Shown: piece after piece, positions 19,256-33,821 of the stretch
Layout: each line of letters opens with the position of its first letter
Numbering within the stretch: the stretch's first letter is position 1
DNA from: Crambe crambe
Taxonomy: Eukaryota; Porifera; Demospongiae; Poecilosclerida; Crambeidae
Direction of reading: 5' to 3'
NCBI GenBank assembly: GCA_963924555.1
Contig: OZ004583.1
Location: 3,133,501 to 3,197,500 of the forward strand
DNA length: 64,000 nucleotides
Position numbers and translations under genes: made by a program
The notes under the pieces: generated by a model
What the model was told of the DNA's origin: nothing
Databases searched by the model: none
Seen by the model: the letters and a program-made list of their open reading frames with translations, nothing else

Positions 19256-19295
19256 TTGAGGTAATAAACTGTACCAACAACCAAACATTGTTTAG

Positions 19296-22449
<3,154 letters not shown>

Positions 22450-22611
22450 GATGTTAACTGCAGAAAGTCACGTGGTATTTACTGGGGAACCCCACCCACC
22501 ACCAAGGATACGGGGATTTAGATTTACCAATCCAATCCATCTACCGATTCGGGTAGACTCTATTTCAGATTCATCTGCATCCTCGACCTCCAGCCTTGAC
22601 TTGGGCTGCAT

Positions 22612-22644
22612 GTCTCGCGGGCCGACCCTTTCGGCCCGCGAGAC
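22612..22644. repeat. Perfect GC-rich hairpin
   Basis: GTCTCGCGGGCCGA, five-base loop, then its exact reverse complement: a 14-bp stem with very high GC in AT-rich DNA, about 160 bases upstream of the fucosidase start codon. Confidence 0.85.
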
Positions 22645-22754
22645 TAGCTATAGCCTATGCTAGCTATTGGAGAACTAAGCTTATAGCTACATACTCAGGA
22701 AACTTCTTTCATCTGTCCCTACTCTTGCATTTACACCATAAACAGAGAAAAAAA

Positions 22755-23075
22755 AGACCAGGAGAACAAGTGAGGGAAAAAACATTTCCACGAAACGAAA
22801 AAATGTAGCTAGGGATGAAAAAAAGTAGCTAGCTAAGGAAACAAGGGTAGGGATGAAGGATGGAAATGGATTCAATCTTTGTATATCCAGCCAATAATCC
22901 CTACATATACATCGGGTATAGTGCAGGAATGGACTTAGCTATATATGTAGGGATTGTTGGCTGGATATGCAGAACAAAGATTGATCCCATTTCCCTCCTT
23001 ACTTTGTTGAGCAATAGTCATCCCTACATTTTTTTTTCATTTCACAGAAATATTTTTCCCCTATTCTGTAGCTAG
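22755..23075. mobile_element. Long foldback element (MITE-like)
   Basis: Inner arms 22872-22909 and 22940-22983 pair (TATATCCAGCCAATAATCCC against GGGATTGTTGGCTGGATATG). Outer arms also pair, around 22765-22815 (GAGGGAAAAAACATTTCC, GTAGCTAGGGATGAAAAA) and 23015-23070. No internal gene. Confidence 0.75.
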
Positions 23076-23368
23076 CTACCTATGAATAACTAGAACAATC
23101 ATATTAAACTTATATAAGTCCTTGCTTATTTGGCATTCCTTCTTAGTAGAGTTTAACATAGAGTTTCTGATTACTCTGATTTTTTTTTGACTGTTAGCTA
23201 GCTACTGACTGTCTGATAATATTTTAGCTGTTATGAATAACAATGAACTCACAATGAACATGCTATTGGTTATATTGCAATAAAAATTAAGAACAAAATA
23301 GAAAATTTACACATGAATGTGCAAAATGAAATCAGTGAATTACTGTACATTAGGTAATTTCTACGTAG

Positions 23369-25138
23369 TTAAGATTGCACACTATTGTAATAACTTCCAT
23401 GTGTCTGAGAAACAATAGGCAAATACTCGTTGCATGTGATATCTTCAGACCTTGAAGCAAAATAAAGATGGTGCTTCAACAATTTCCTGGTAATGATTTT
23501 CTTGAGTTTTCTTGTAAATTTCGGAGCACATTTAACTAAGCATTTGTATATTACAATCAAAATCATGAACATTATTGGTAGGACAGAAAGCACATAGAGA
23601 AAGCTGATGGGGATATCGATGATGTATTTATTTGTTGCCAGGCAAATTTGACCCAATGTCAGAAGTGCAAAAAGTCCACAGTCAAGCCTGTTATAAAAGT
23701 CGTTTTTGTAAGGATGGAATACACCAAAGAGCACAGCAAAAACAAAGGGGACCAACTGTGAAAGGAATATGGAGTACTTGGTATTCCATCCTGCTCGAAG
23801 ATGATAGAGAATTCGAACCAGGAGGTACAGCCCAGAAAAATAGCGATAATCACGTGATTTCTCTGTTCCATTCTTGTAGCAACCTTGAAATTTATCAGCA
23901 AATGTATGAAGCGGATGCCACATGAAGCAGTTGCAGCAATTCAGCATCTTTTGAAAGACTTTCATTGGGTAGAGTAGTAGAATAAGAAGTGGTATTGCAT
24001 TAAAAGTCATAAAATTAAACAATGCTAGGATGAAGTAAGGCAAATGCTCAGAGCTTAGGTAACGTATGGATGCATTGTACAAGACATTGTATTCATTGTG
24101 ATAAAGCTCACCATCACTCTTGAATATCTTTGTGAGACCAAGTAAATTGAAGTTCACAAATAATATCTTCGTATAAGCCAACAACAAAAAAGTACTGAAA
24201 CATTTGATGATAGAAATCTCTGGAATCAAGTTCATACCACTATGTTTCTTGATGTAGATTAGACATCTTTTTAAGACATGCCAAGGCTTTCTGATAATCC
24301 TATAATTATTATCATTGAGTTTTATCGCAGTGTATGTCAGTTGTAATAACACCAGAGGATAGAACGAAACTATATACTCCATTGAGATGACTTGTAACAT
24401 GGTAAGATCTTGACTGATACAAAAGGAAGGATAAATGTATCGAAAGAAGTCTAAATTCCAAACTCCCACTATTGTCCAAGCTCCTATAACTAGGGACTTA
24501 CTCACAGCATTCCTGACTTGCAGTATGGACCCTGGGTTAGTATTGAGACTATAGATAAGGATTTGCATTATGCACAACAAGGCATTCATAGGAGCAGCAG
24601 TTGCATCGAGATTGCAATATATGACGACGAAAAAGAATATAGTCAAAGGTACGAGTGCTAAGGTGAGGTACAATAGCCACCCATGAAGATTCCCAAGGCA
24701 TTTAACACATTTATACTCATAGGAGAGGACAGATACACCCAATGACTCCTGACAGGTGCTGCAGAGAGGTCCTGTCCTATTCAACCAGCCACATGTAAAC
24801 TCATTTAACTCGGAAATATTTTGTGGTAGTTGGATGTAGGCCGAGTTTATGTCCTTGGAATTATCAAATGGACAGTATCCTTCCATTGTTAAATCAGAGG
24901 ATGGGTCATATGTCATGCAATGAAGTGTGGACAGATAAACTCTCCCATCATGATCACACAGTACTACTTTACCAAGATCGCTACCACACTTACAAGAAAA
25001 GCTAGTCCCAGAGGAAGAATTAGCGTACATAGGCTGATACCAAGTGGGGCACTGGAGTCCTTCTTTTTGACCAGTTGAAGAATCCAACAGTAGAAATAAT
25101 ATAATGCAGAAGAAAGTGAGGTTCTCTTTTTTCAGCAT
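23369..25138 (-). CDS. Multi-pass membrane protein with Cys-rich ectodomain (single exon), family not identified
   Basis: A 589-residue protein in one uninterrupted exon. The start was chosen at MLKKENLTFF because it gives a clean signal peptide (FFCIILFLLLDSSTG). Residues about 25-150 form an extracellular region rich in cysteine and N-glycosylation sites, closing with NRTGPLCSTC...CVKC just before the membrane. About 8-10 hydrophobic segments follow from residue ~150 to ~550 (for example LTLALVPLTIFFFVV, PFVFAVLFGVFHPY, VLSVLPIMFMILIVI). The cytosolic tail is short, basic, then rich in Ser/Tyr. The Cys motif next to the first helix suggests a receptor or channel-like surface protein. I recall similar large families in sponge predictions but cannot name the domain. 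No introns, unlike all its neighbours. Confidence 0.85.
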   Translation of the reverse strand: MLKKENLTFFCIILFLLLDSSTGQKEGLQCPTWYQPMYANSSSGTSFSCKCGSDLGKVVLCDHDGRVYLSTLHCMTYDPSSDLTMEGYCPFDNSKDINSAYIQLPQNISELNEFTCGWLNRTGPLCSTCQESLGVSVLSYEYKCVKCLGNLHGWLLYLTLALVPLTIFFFVVIYCNLDATAAPMNALLCIMQILIYSLNTNPGSILQVRNAVSKSLVIGAWTIVGVWNLDFFRYIYPSFCISQDLTMLQVISMEYIVSFYPLVLLQLTYTAIKLNDNNYRIIRKPWHVLKRCLIYIKKHSGMNLIPEISIIKCFSTFLLLAYTKILFVNFNLLGLTKIFKSDGELYHNEYNVLYNASIRYLSSEHLPYFILALFNFMTFNAIPLLILLLYPMKVFQKMLNCCNCFMWHPLHTFADKFQGCYKNGTEKSRDYRYFSGLYLLVRILYHLRAGWNTKYSIFLSQLVPFVFAVLFGVFHPYKNDFYNRLDCGLFALLTLGQICLATNKYIIDIPISFLYVLSVLPIMFMILIVIYKCLVKCAPKFTRKLKKIITRKLLKHHLYFASRSEDITCNEYLPIVSQTHGSYYNSVQS

Positions 25139-25578
25139 GCTTGATGGTGGAACAGCTGGTCCAGATGAAAAAAACCTGTTCAATAACTAGTAACTGTTGA
25201 GAGATAGAGAATTTGTGACTACCATGTAGTGTAGCTACATAGTTGCTTTTCTGCACAGAACTATCATTTTATATAACAAATATGAAACCAAACCTAAGTG
25301 AAAATATTTATTTTTCAATAAAGGATGATTGCTTAACCTGGTCATGCTGTTTATAATTACATAATAAGATAGTTGACAGATTATATCATGCTATAGCTAC
25401 ACTGCAAAAATGAAATTGTTATTTGCTTAGTTAGGTGAGATTAATCATTTAAAATCTGTCAAAATGACACCATATTTTTGGTGAATATGTTATTTCAACA
25501 ATGATTAGTCTTATCTAATAGGTATTTATCAAAACAACAATTCTGTTTTGCAGATTGCTGTGCATGCAAATAATGATG
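25139..25578. other. Spacer, nothing recognised
   Basis: AT-rich upstream region of the multi-pass membrane protein gene. A MITE-end-like CACTGCAAAAATG motif lies near 25400. Confidence 0.5.
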
Positions 25579-26580
25579 TTACATGTACACCTGATTCTTA
25601 TAATTATTTTGGCTCTTTCTGTACATTTCAATATAAAGTTTCTCTCCTTCGACAAGTGGTGTTCCTATTGTCGTAGCCTCTTCACTGTAAGTGCTGAGTT
25701 CACTAGGGGGCCACTGGAGGATCTTGAGCTCTGGTTGATTCAACACTTTAATGACATCAAGGATACTAGGCCTTGCCTCTGCATTGCCTGCAGAAGAGAA
25801 TTGAGTCATTTTGAGCTAGCTGCTTCAGAAAATTTAAGTACGTAAAGAGTTTGTTCCCTTTTGGAGGTTAGTTAATATTTTGCATAGTATATGATTAATA
25901 AAAAAGCGTTTTTATTTTTTCATTGTTGGGAGGTTTATCCTCTTTCAGAGTGTCCTTTATCCATTTGCAATGTTATCATTATCCATCATAATTATTCATC
26001 AATCATCATATTATTCCGTATCAGCATTTATAAAGATCATGTGATTGACTGGAGGTAGCACCTGCATGGATGAGATAGTTTGTGAAGAACATAGCACCTG
26101 AGTTATTGATGTGAAGAAGTGTGTCTTTTGATGGCACCAAGCAAAGGAGTCACAAAATTAGAAGATTTATTATAAACCCTCAGTGCATGTAGTTGCATAA
26201 TTATACGTCCTTCTGCATGTCAGTTTGGTGGGCTCATTTGAAGAATATTCTTACAATGATCAAGCTGCTCTATTGGGGGGAGGGGTAGGCAGGCAAACTG
26301 AGGGTTAATTTACACAATGCCTGATCATTTAAGAGAACACCCTCCATATGTATCTTATGGAGAACAATCCCATAACTCCAGACATCGCTGCACTGTAAAA
26401 AACAAGAGTGTGTACTTTATACCAAAGGAATGTTCCTATATATACCTTACTGTTTACAGAGAGCATTCTTTAGACATGCAATGCACACTTTCATTTTTAG
26501 AGTGTGGCAGACAAATAAAGACGATAAAAAGAGCCTCTGGAGCCATACAGTTAAGTCTTTCAATTTCAAGGTTTCTAGTA
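25579..26580 (-). pseudogene. RTK relic (RTK-F type) split by a MITE
   Basis: Position 25579-25795 reads as the last kinase exon (ARPSILDVIKVLNQPELKIL, then YSEEATTIGTPLVEGEKLY) but is out of frame with its splice acceptor by a small deletion. Position 26335-26392 matches the SDVWSYGIVL part of the DFG exon, and 26516-26580 continues the same exon after an inserted element. No other kinase or ectodomain exons are seen, so this is a dead fragment of a copy related to RTK-F. Confidence 0.75.
26393..26515. mobile_element. MITE with CACTSTAAAAA terminal inverted repeats
   Basis: Starts CACTGTAAAAAACAAGAGTG and ends in the inverted form CATTTTTAGAGTG, about 122 bases. It interrupts an RTK exon relic whose uninterrupted counterpart survives in RTK-F near 28264-28280. 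Related copies lie at 47250-47380 and 56973-57103. Confidence 0.82.
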
Positions 26581-27383
26581 TAAAGCCCTACATAGCAACC
26601 TCCCCTCTCCCTCCCACTGAAATTTTGAGGAAGTTAATGAAGCGATACAGAAAAGTATATTCTGGATCTTGTTATGACATAATAGTGGACTAATAAATTG
26701 AAAACGTAGATATTATTTCATTTCTTGACAGCTGTGACAACATATCAAAGTGTCTTGCAAGTTATGAACTTTATGATGGGGTAGTTAATAGTTAAAAGGC
26801 CAACACCTTAGTTCACTAGAATGTTGATTTATCAATGCAGCTGCTTTAATTTCCATAACAGAGATTTCATACCCCACAAGGACATTTAACTTTTAGGCAT
26901 GTAGCTATACTTTTAAATTCCAAGAGCTACATAATTATGTTTGACAGCTTCATTGGAACAGCTTACCTACGTAGCCTAGATCTCCATCAAAAAGTGTTCC
27001 ACATACTATTCATCATTTCTACACTATCAAGTGTACATGCTGCTACGTACATTGATAGTGACATTTTATGGCAACTACTGACAGTAGCTAATAGTTATCA
27101 TTCTTTTGACACTTAGCTATGGGGGGACTGGATGGTATACCATTTACACAATTGCATGGAGAATATGAGCTATAGAATCAGTGGGCTACAACTGGAGTGA
27201 GAATTTATTTGTGTATCACCCATCCACTATTATTTAACCCTCAAATGCAACTATTATTAGTACCATGGTGCCATAACACAAGGATGGGCATGGCTGATCC
27301 TATTGCATGCTATATATCTCATGAACACGCATGTGTACACGCACTGCCGTACTGCAATATCTGTACTCGCATGTGCATTTTTT
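26581..27383. other. Spacer, nothing recognised
   Basis: AT-rich DNA between the RTK relic and the RTK-F 3' end; no coding or repeat structure beyond simple AT words. Confidence 0.5.
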
Positions 27384-30300
27384 TTATCTGTAAGTTTGTT
27401 GAAGATCAGTGTAAAGTTTCTCTCCTTCAACAAGTGGTGCTCCTATTGTCCTAGCCTCTTCACTGTAAGTGCTGAGTTCACTAGGGGACCACTTGAGAAT
27501 CTTAAACTCTGGCTGGTTCAACACTTTTGTAACATCTATGATCTTTGGTCTTGCTTCCGAATTGGGGTGCCTAAAACAATAAATAGAATTTTGTGATAGC
27601 CAGCTAAGTGTGATGTCATCTGATGTAGCTAGATAATATACTTACCAGCATTGTACCATTATATTGTAGATATCTCTTGGGCAACCAGGTGGAGGAGGGA
27701 GGCGATAACCAGTGGCAAGTTCTTCTATAACCTATTATTGAAGATCATGCAGTTTGATCCATTAGCTATAACTGATTAGAATATTGTACGTAGCTGTATG
27801 GTGTATATGGCTATTTTGTTGTACTGTACCGAATTTCCATACGTATAGGTACAATACTAAAACTGTTGTTTGCATGCATGGTCCCCATGCAGGATCCTTT
27901 CCAGAAGGTTAGCTATCAGCTAAGTGTCTGATTCAACTTCGAGTGCACATGCAGCATGCACTAGCTATGTATTATTTATAATAATTATCATTCACTCCAT
28001 GCATGCATAATTGCCATTTCAGATTTTAAGTAGCTAGCTATAGCTAATGTCTTCTTATTTCTCTCAGCTAACATGATAAAATTCAATACGTGGTTTGTTT
28101 CATAAAGCTAATTTTATGAGAACTACGTTATTCTATTGCTAATGTACGTACGTAGCTGCACCAAAGGCATGCTTCTATTAGCTACGTACCTGGTTAGATG
28201 TGAAATGAAGGTAAGGTTTTGCTCCCATAGTCCATATCTCATAGAGGACAATTCCATAACTCCAGACATCACTGGCAGACGAATAGCAACGATAACTAAG
28301 TGCCTCTGGGGATGTCCACTTGATTGGAATCTTTCCACCTTGGGCTATATAGAAATGCTCCTGTTGGAGATCTCGAGAAAGACCAAAATCTGCAATCTGC
28401 AATGGTTATTATAAGCCATAGTCAATAGTATAATTATAGCTAGTGACCTTGCAAATGTTTTCTCTGGAAATGAGAATATTTCTGGCGGCAATATCACGGT
28501 GTATATACCCCCTCACATGTAGGTAGTCAATTCCATTTGCTATTTGCCGTGAGTAGCAAAGCAGTTGAGATCCTAATTCTAGCCTCTCCATTTTTCTGTA
28601 TAATAAAATTTTGTAGCACATCCTATGTGATAATATAATATAATATTATATAACATACCTTGGTTCGATATTCCTTAAGTATTCCAATAAACTTCCATTT
28701 TCCATCAATTCCACAACAATGTAGTACTATATATTATACCACATAAAGCATGCGAAAGGCAACAATAGAATACTATATATAGCTATAGCTATAGACTATT
28801 CACTTTATTCATTGCATTCATTAGTAGCCACATGTCATACGTACCTTATCCACTGTTGTGACTAATAAGCCATATATCTTGATTATATAAGGATGATTGA
28901 ACTGTCCCATGATTGCAGCCTCTTGTAGAAATTTAATCTTATCTTCATCACTGGTTTGATTTTCAAGTGATTTTACTGCCACTTGCTTCCCTTGAGTAGA
29001 TCCAGAGGGGCATAGCTGTGCTCTGTAAACCTTTCCAAATTCACCACTCCCAAGAAAACTCTGAATCCTAAAATATAAGAAGAAGAAGAAAAAACACTAG
29101 CTAGCTAATTATTGTTAATACCATTATTATATTTCATGATGTCATAATATGACAATACATACAAGTGTATGCATTGATTAGACATGTAGCCCTCAACGTG
29201 CATGGGTAGCTACTTTAGCTAAATTAGCTAAGTCCGATTTCAACCATGCATGGGATTTTTTATGACCAGATGTCCTTAACACATCACATTATATGTATAC
29301 AATCTTATCAGTCTCCATAAAAGACAATTAAGTGTAGCTAACATAATTATTACCTTAATAGTGCAAACCATCAACCACATACATAATTATTATAAACAAA
29401 AATAGGATGATAATTGTCTGCAGGATCATGCATGCTACAGTTAAAGTTCTTAGCTACTCCCATTCTACAGTTGTAGGCATGCACTCACATCAATTCTTTC
29501 TCAGAGAAATTCTTTAATTTCAACTTTTGCAGCTCCACAATGAGGTCTTCCTTTTCACTTGAAGGACACCAGTAAAGATTGTCATAATTAGGATTACTCT
29601 CAAGGCTTGATCCACTGTCACTGCGAGACAGAGCACCATCGTCATGAGGTGGCAAAGAACTTGGAGTATCAGCATAATCATATTCTGCGTTCTTCGTGTT
29701 TATATCCTCTATTTTGTAAGTCTTGTGACCAGATATACTGTTGAGTTCATGACATTCACTGCTTTGTAATTGGTGTATCGAGCCGGAATTAAGACTTCTA
29801 CATACAGTCATGTGCTATAAAGATTATATACACATTGGCATTATGTGTATGATTACAGACATCATTCATTACCAAAACTGAATTTAAAGTAGCTACATGT
29901 AGCTATGAAGAGATAAAAGAAACGCTAGATAGCAAGATCATAGGGTATGCATACAGTTCAAATGGCTAGGTACATGTATAGAATAATAAGAGTGAACAAA
30001 ATATCCATGGTCACATGGATTTAATAGCTAAATTGTTGTTAATTAGACGGTACTAAAATTATGATTATTGCTCTATAATCTACAATAATGCCATACACCC
30101 AGCTTACTAGATTATTCGTTGTTTCTGCATTAGAATATACTGCTTCCTGATGCTGCAATGCATGGTAGTTCCCTATCTAAAAGAATTTACAAGGATGTTA
30201 AACTCCAATGTTCAAAAACATACATTATATTATAGTAGTGGATACAATCATCATGTAAGGTATATTGATATTATACATACCATACGAGACGGTTGCATTA

Positions 30301-32578
30301 CTGCAGGCTAAGCCTGCATTTATTGATAACTATATTATATAGCTGTAATCTTTCATACCAAGGTTGAATATCGAGGTTCATCACTCAAATTCAAAGACAC
30401 AGATTGAGTCTTTTTTTTCTTATTCATCCACCGTTTCTTTCTGGTGCATACCACACAAGCAATTATTATCAATGAAACCACAATTACTGTTAGCAGGAAT
30501 GTTACTGGTCCCAAGACAGCACCAATTATAAACAGTTGAACTTGCGATAGCTCTACCTCACGATCACAAAACTCTCCTGTAAACCCAGGCTTGCATTCTC
30601 CACAGTCACTTCCCATGAAATTCATGGAACAGTTGACAATAAAGCTCATCTCCAGCTCTACCACATTGAAAAAGCCTATGTAATTAATTTGTGGAACAGA
30701 GTTGTTAGGTGGAACTGTGATATTGATGGCAAATCTGTCAAGGAGATCATCTGTGTTTGAGTCCTGATCAATAGCTTCAAGGTACAGTTGAATCCCATCA
30801 AGTGGCTGTATGGAGAAAATAACAATAAAATAATGCTAGAATAAGTCAAATTACGTAGAATAAAAGAAAACAGACAGGTAGAGATGGTTGTGTGTAAGTT
30901 CATGAACAAGACAGTTGAGTCACCTCTTACCCTTCCTACTTCACTCCCCTTTGAGTGTTCAACATAATTCATCTGCAATCCTTGCCATACAGGATTGCTT
31001 TTCCACTATTGTAAGGACTTATGAATATTTATAGGGGAGTATAGGCATATTATAGTTACGTATAGCTAATTATGTGAAATAATAAAGGAGAGGAGCATCC
31101 AGTTGCCTATTAAACTAATTAGTGTTTCTGATTCTCTATTTTCATGCCAGCTGGATACTTGCACCATATTTCATCTCTATCTTCATTACATGATAAACAA
31201 GTAAGAATCCACTGCAAATGATAGAATGGTTGGTAGGCTAGTTAAAGTTTTGAAATTATAACACCCTGCAATGGGTGAAGTAGAAATGCACTTTGTTTGC
31301 AAGTCAGACACAAGGTCAAGGTCCAAGAACGAATCAAGTGGCTAGTGCACTGCAAAAATGTCTGCCATGTTATAGGACCTTTATTAGCAGATGTGCTAAT
31401 TATGTTGAATTAAGTAATATGGTAACTAGCTAGCTACTACCTCTTATTTCTGACTCTGAGTTACATGCAGTACTGGTATAATTAAAGCATGCATGTAGTA
31501 ACGTATAACTTACTATAATAAATTTATGACCACTCATTGCTCATACGTATATATTGACTAGTGAAGAACCGAAGCCTTGGATTAGGCAATTCCAAGTATA
31601 GTATACTTATATAGTTCCCCACTATGCCTTTTCACCCACTTTTCCATTATGCACATCACAAGCATTGTGGGGTGAGTGTCCATGCTCACTTTTATAGTAT
31701 CCACCATGAAAAGAAACTACAAACCAATGGGTATAGTGGACAGTGTTAATGATGTCTTGTGGTCAAAACCTCAACATTGTAGTATTAATTAAAATGCCAT
31801 CCATGGGACTTATTTGGAGTGTATAGCCACTGATGTCTCTCAAAATTTTAGCTATGTGTAGAAAAAATTATTTCTTACCCATAATCTTCCAGTCAGAATA
31901 ATAGGGTTGGACACACCAAAGACGGTATCAGAAAAGTTTGCATTATTTGTGTTCATCTGTACAAGGGTCTCCGTTATATTATGATTATTACCACCACATG
32001 CTACACGGACATCGGGTCTGTCATTGAATCCCACTACGTTCACTCTTGAGCCTATAGGTCTCTGACAGAATGCAAAGTAGCTATCACATTCTTCATCTTC
32101 ACAGGGTCCTGGACTATCACAACACCTATCTGTCGAAGCCACTCTGTTATCAGGGTTACGATAGGATTGAAATGTAACTTGAAGTTCATAGTCACATTCT
32201 ACACACACCTATATGTAATATAGATCGAAAATTATTAGCTATGCTGCATCAGTATTGTAATTCAAGAGTGCATAGCTCTATGTAGCTAACTTAAACTGGA
32301 GCATGGAGGCAGCTATTTTAGCTAAGTTCAAGGATTTTTATACTTCAGGTTGTGTCTAGAGCCATAAATCCCCCCCCCCCCCCCCCCCCCCCTCCTTCTC
32401 ACTAGCTAGCTAAGTAGCTGGCTGAAACACCATAATTTTAGCTATAGGTTACCAGCTAGTATCAATTTGCTTAACAAAAACCGCTGGTGTGGCTAATAGA
32501 CTGCATCTTTAGACTGTCCTAACAAAATTTTCGACTCACAAGGCTTAGCAGTATCACAGTCACGGCGGCAGTCTTCAT
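27384..32578 (-). CDS. RTK-F: receptor tyrosine kinase with one MNNL-DSL module
   Basis: Exons: 32578-32540, 32208-31879, 30805-30359, 30176-30108, 29814-29489, 29067-28845, 28726-28659, 28595-28448, 28396-28190, 27731-27646, 27570-27384; sum 2130 bases, 709 residues. Signal peptide MKTAAVTVILLSL; MNNL halves CDYELQVTFQSYRNP and [13 protein letters not shown] with [12 protein letters not shown]; short DSL-like module CSMNFMGSDCGECKPGFTGEFC; membrane helix followed by RKKRWMNKKKK. An extra 23-residue exon and a Ser/Tyr-rich exon form the juxtamembrane region, which ends with the family motif (YWCPSSEKEDLIVELQKLKL). Kinase: [46 protein letters not shown]; tail LYTDLQQTYR. All catalytic residues are present. 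Kinase sequence is distinct from both the A/B/C and H/I/J groups. Confidence 0.9.
32370..32392. repeat. Poly-C run
   Basis: About 23 consecutive C in the first RTK-F intron. Confidence 0.9.
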
Positions 32579-32677
32579 GACATACGATATGTATACGTAG
32601 CACGTAGCGATCAAAATGATTGCGCATGCGTTTAACATAATAATGGGAACACCTGTCATGCCATATTTGGTCCTGCT

Positions 32678-32765
32678 AGATTTGGTCCATGAGGACAAGA
32701 TATGGCAGCCATATTTTGTCCGGACAAAATATGGCAGCCATATTTTGTCCTCATGGACCAAATCT
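32678..32765. repeat. Near-perfect 44-bp inverted repeat
   Basis: Arms 32678-32721 and 32722-32765 are inverted copies with no loop. Each arm also contains a smaller internal palindrome (GGACAAAATATGGCAGCCAT). Related GGACAAAATAT and GGACCAAAT words recur at 32880-32915, 33480-33520 and 33725-33800, suggesting a larger decayed foldback. Confidence 0.85.
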
Positions 32766-33337
32766 GGTTGCAATATTTGGTCCCCTCTTGCCATATTTTG
32801 TCCCCCAATTATTTTTTGTCCAGACCTATTATTGCAATTTCATCCAGACAATTATAGCTACATGTAGCTAAGCAGTTATATTTTGCTTGGACAAAATATA
32901 ACTGCTACATTCTGTCCAGGAGACTCTATAATGCTCAGACATTTTTTTAATCTGGATGATTACAAATAGCAGCTAGCTATCAGTTAAATCACATGCACAT
33001 ATAAAGTAACTAAGTTTTGAAGCTGGCTATTTCTGCAAGGCATTATCATGTGAGATTCAGTTATTCTACCGATGGCAATGTGCAAACTTTATAAGTGAAA
33101 TTTATTGTACAAATATTTTAATTTTAACTTGTACCCTTCACAAAAGACATGGCTAGTTAGCTACTCCACTGAATTCTTGGAACTGAGACAGGATCCACCG
33201 CCCCGCAAAAAAAGCGGGCCAAGGTACGAGGCTAGAACCATGTATGAATCCTGAAGACTTCTGCTAATGTATAGCTATTAGCTAGATTAGCTATAGCTAA
33301 CTAGCTATCTAGCTAGCTATCTAGCTAGATATTATGC

Positions 33338-33407
<70 letters not shown>

Positions 33408-33821
33408 AGTATGACCCTACCAACTTGTATTGGAAGCTGATATGGCTACTTTATATAATTATACAAATATGGCTGCCGTACGTATTTTGTCCCACTGGAC
33501 AATATAATGATAATTTGGTTCCCTCCAGATAGCTATTAGCTAGAGCACAGATGATAAAAACCAGAGTTGGTATGGAAGTTGGTATAGCTGACTGTGTTAC
33601 CCAGAAGACTGCATGCAGTGATCAATAGCTAGTAGCTCTATAGCTAATGCATGCAAAGAGGTCAATCAGGGAAAAGATAGCACAGTTTATGAAGAGAGGC
33701 TTTGTTCTCAAGAGGACAATTTATGGCAGTGCCGGACAAAAAATTGCAAATTTTTCGTCCGCCCCGGACAAAATATTTCCCTGGACCAAATATTTCGTGA
33801 CAGACCTCTGAACCTCACACC
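32766..33821. other. Intergenic region with foldback relatives and (TTG)n
   Basis: Contains the GGACAAAATAT-type words, the (TTG)n tract and TAGCTA runs; no gene recognised up to the LINE remnant. Confidence 0.55.
33338..33407. repeat. (TTG)n microsatellite
   Basis: About 70 bases of TTG triplets. Confidence 0.93.

Larger units (their letters stand above)
17791..19295. other. Intergenic region with a foldback and a short tandem duplication
   Basis: Spacer between the RTK-C start and the fucosidase 3' end. It holds the inverted repeat at 18011-18163 and the imperfect tandem repeat at 18525-18815; no coding sequence was recognised. Confidence 0.6.
22450..23368. other. Intergenic region with a GC-rich hairpin and a long foldback
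   Basis: Holds the perfect hairpin at 22612-22644 and the foldback at 22755-23075. No coding sequence recognised. The fucosidase promoter should lie just right of 22450. Confidence 0.6.
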
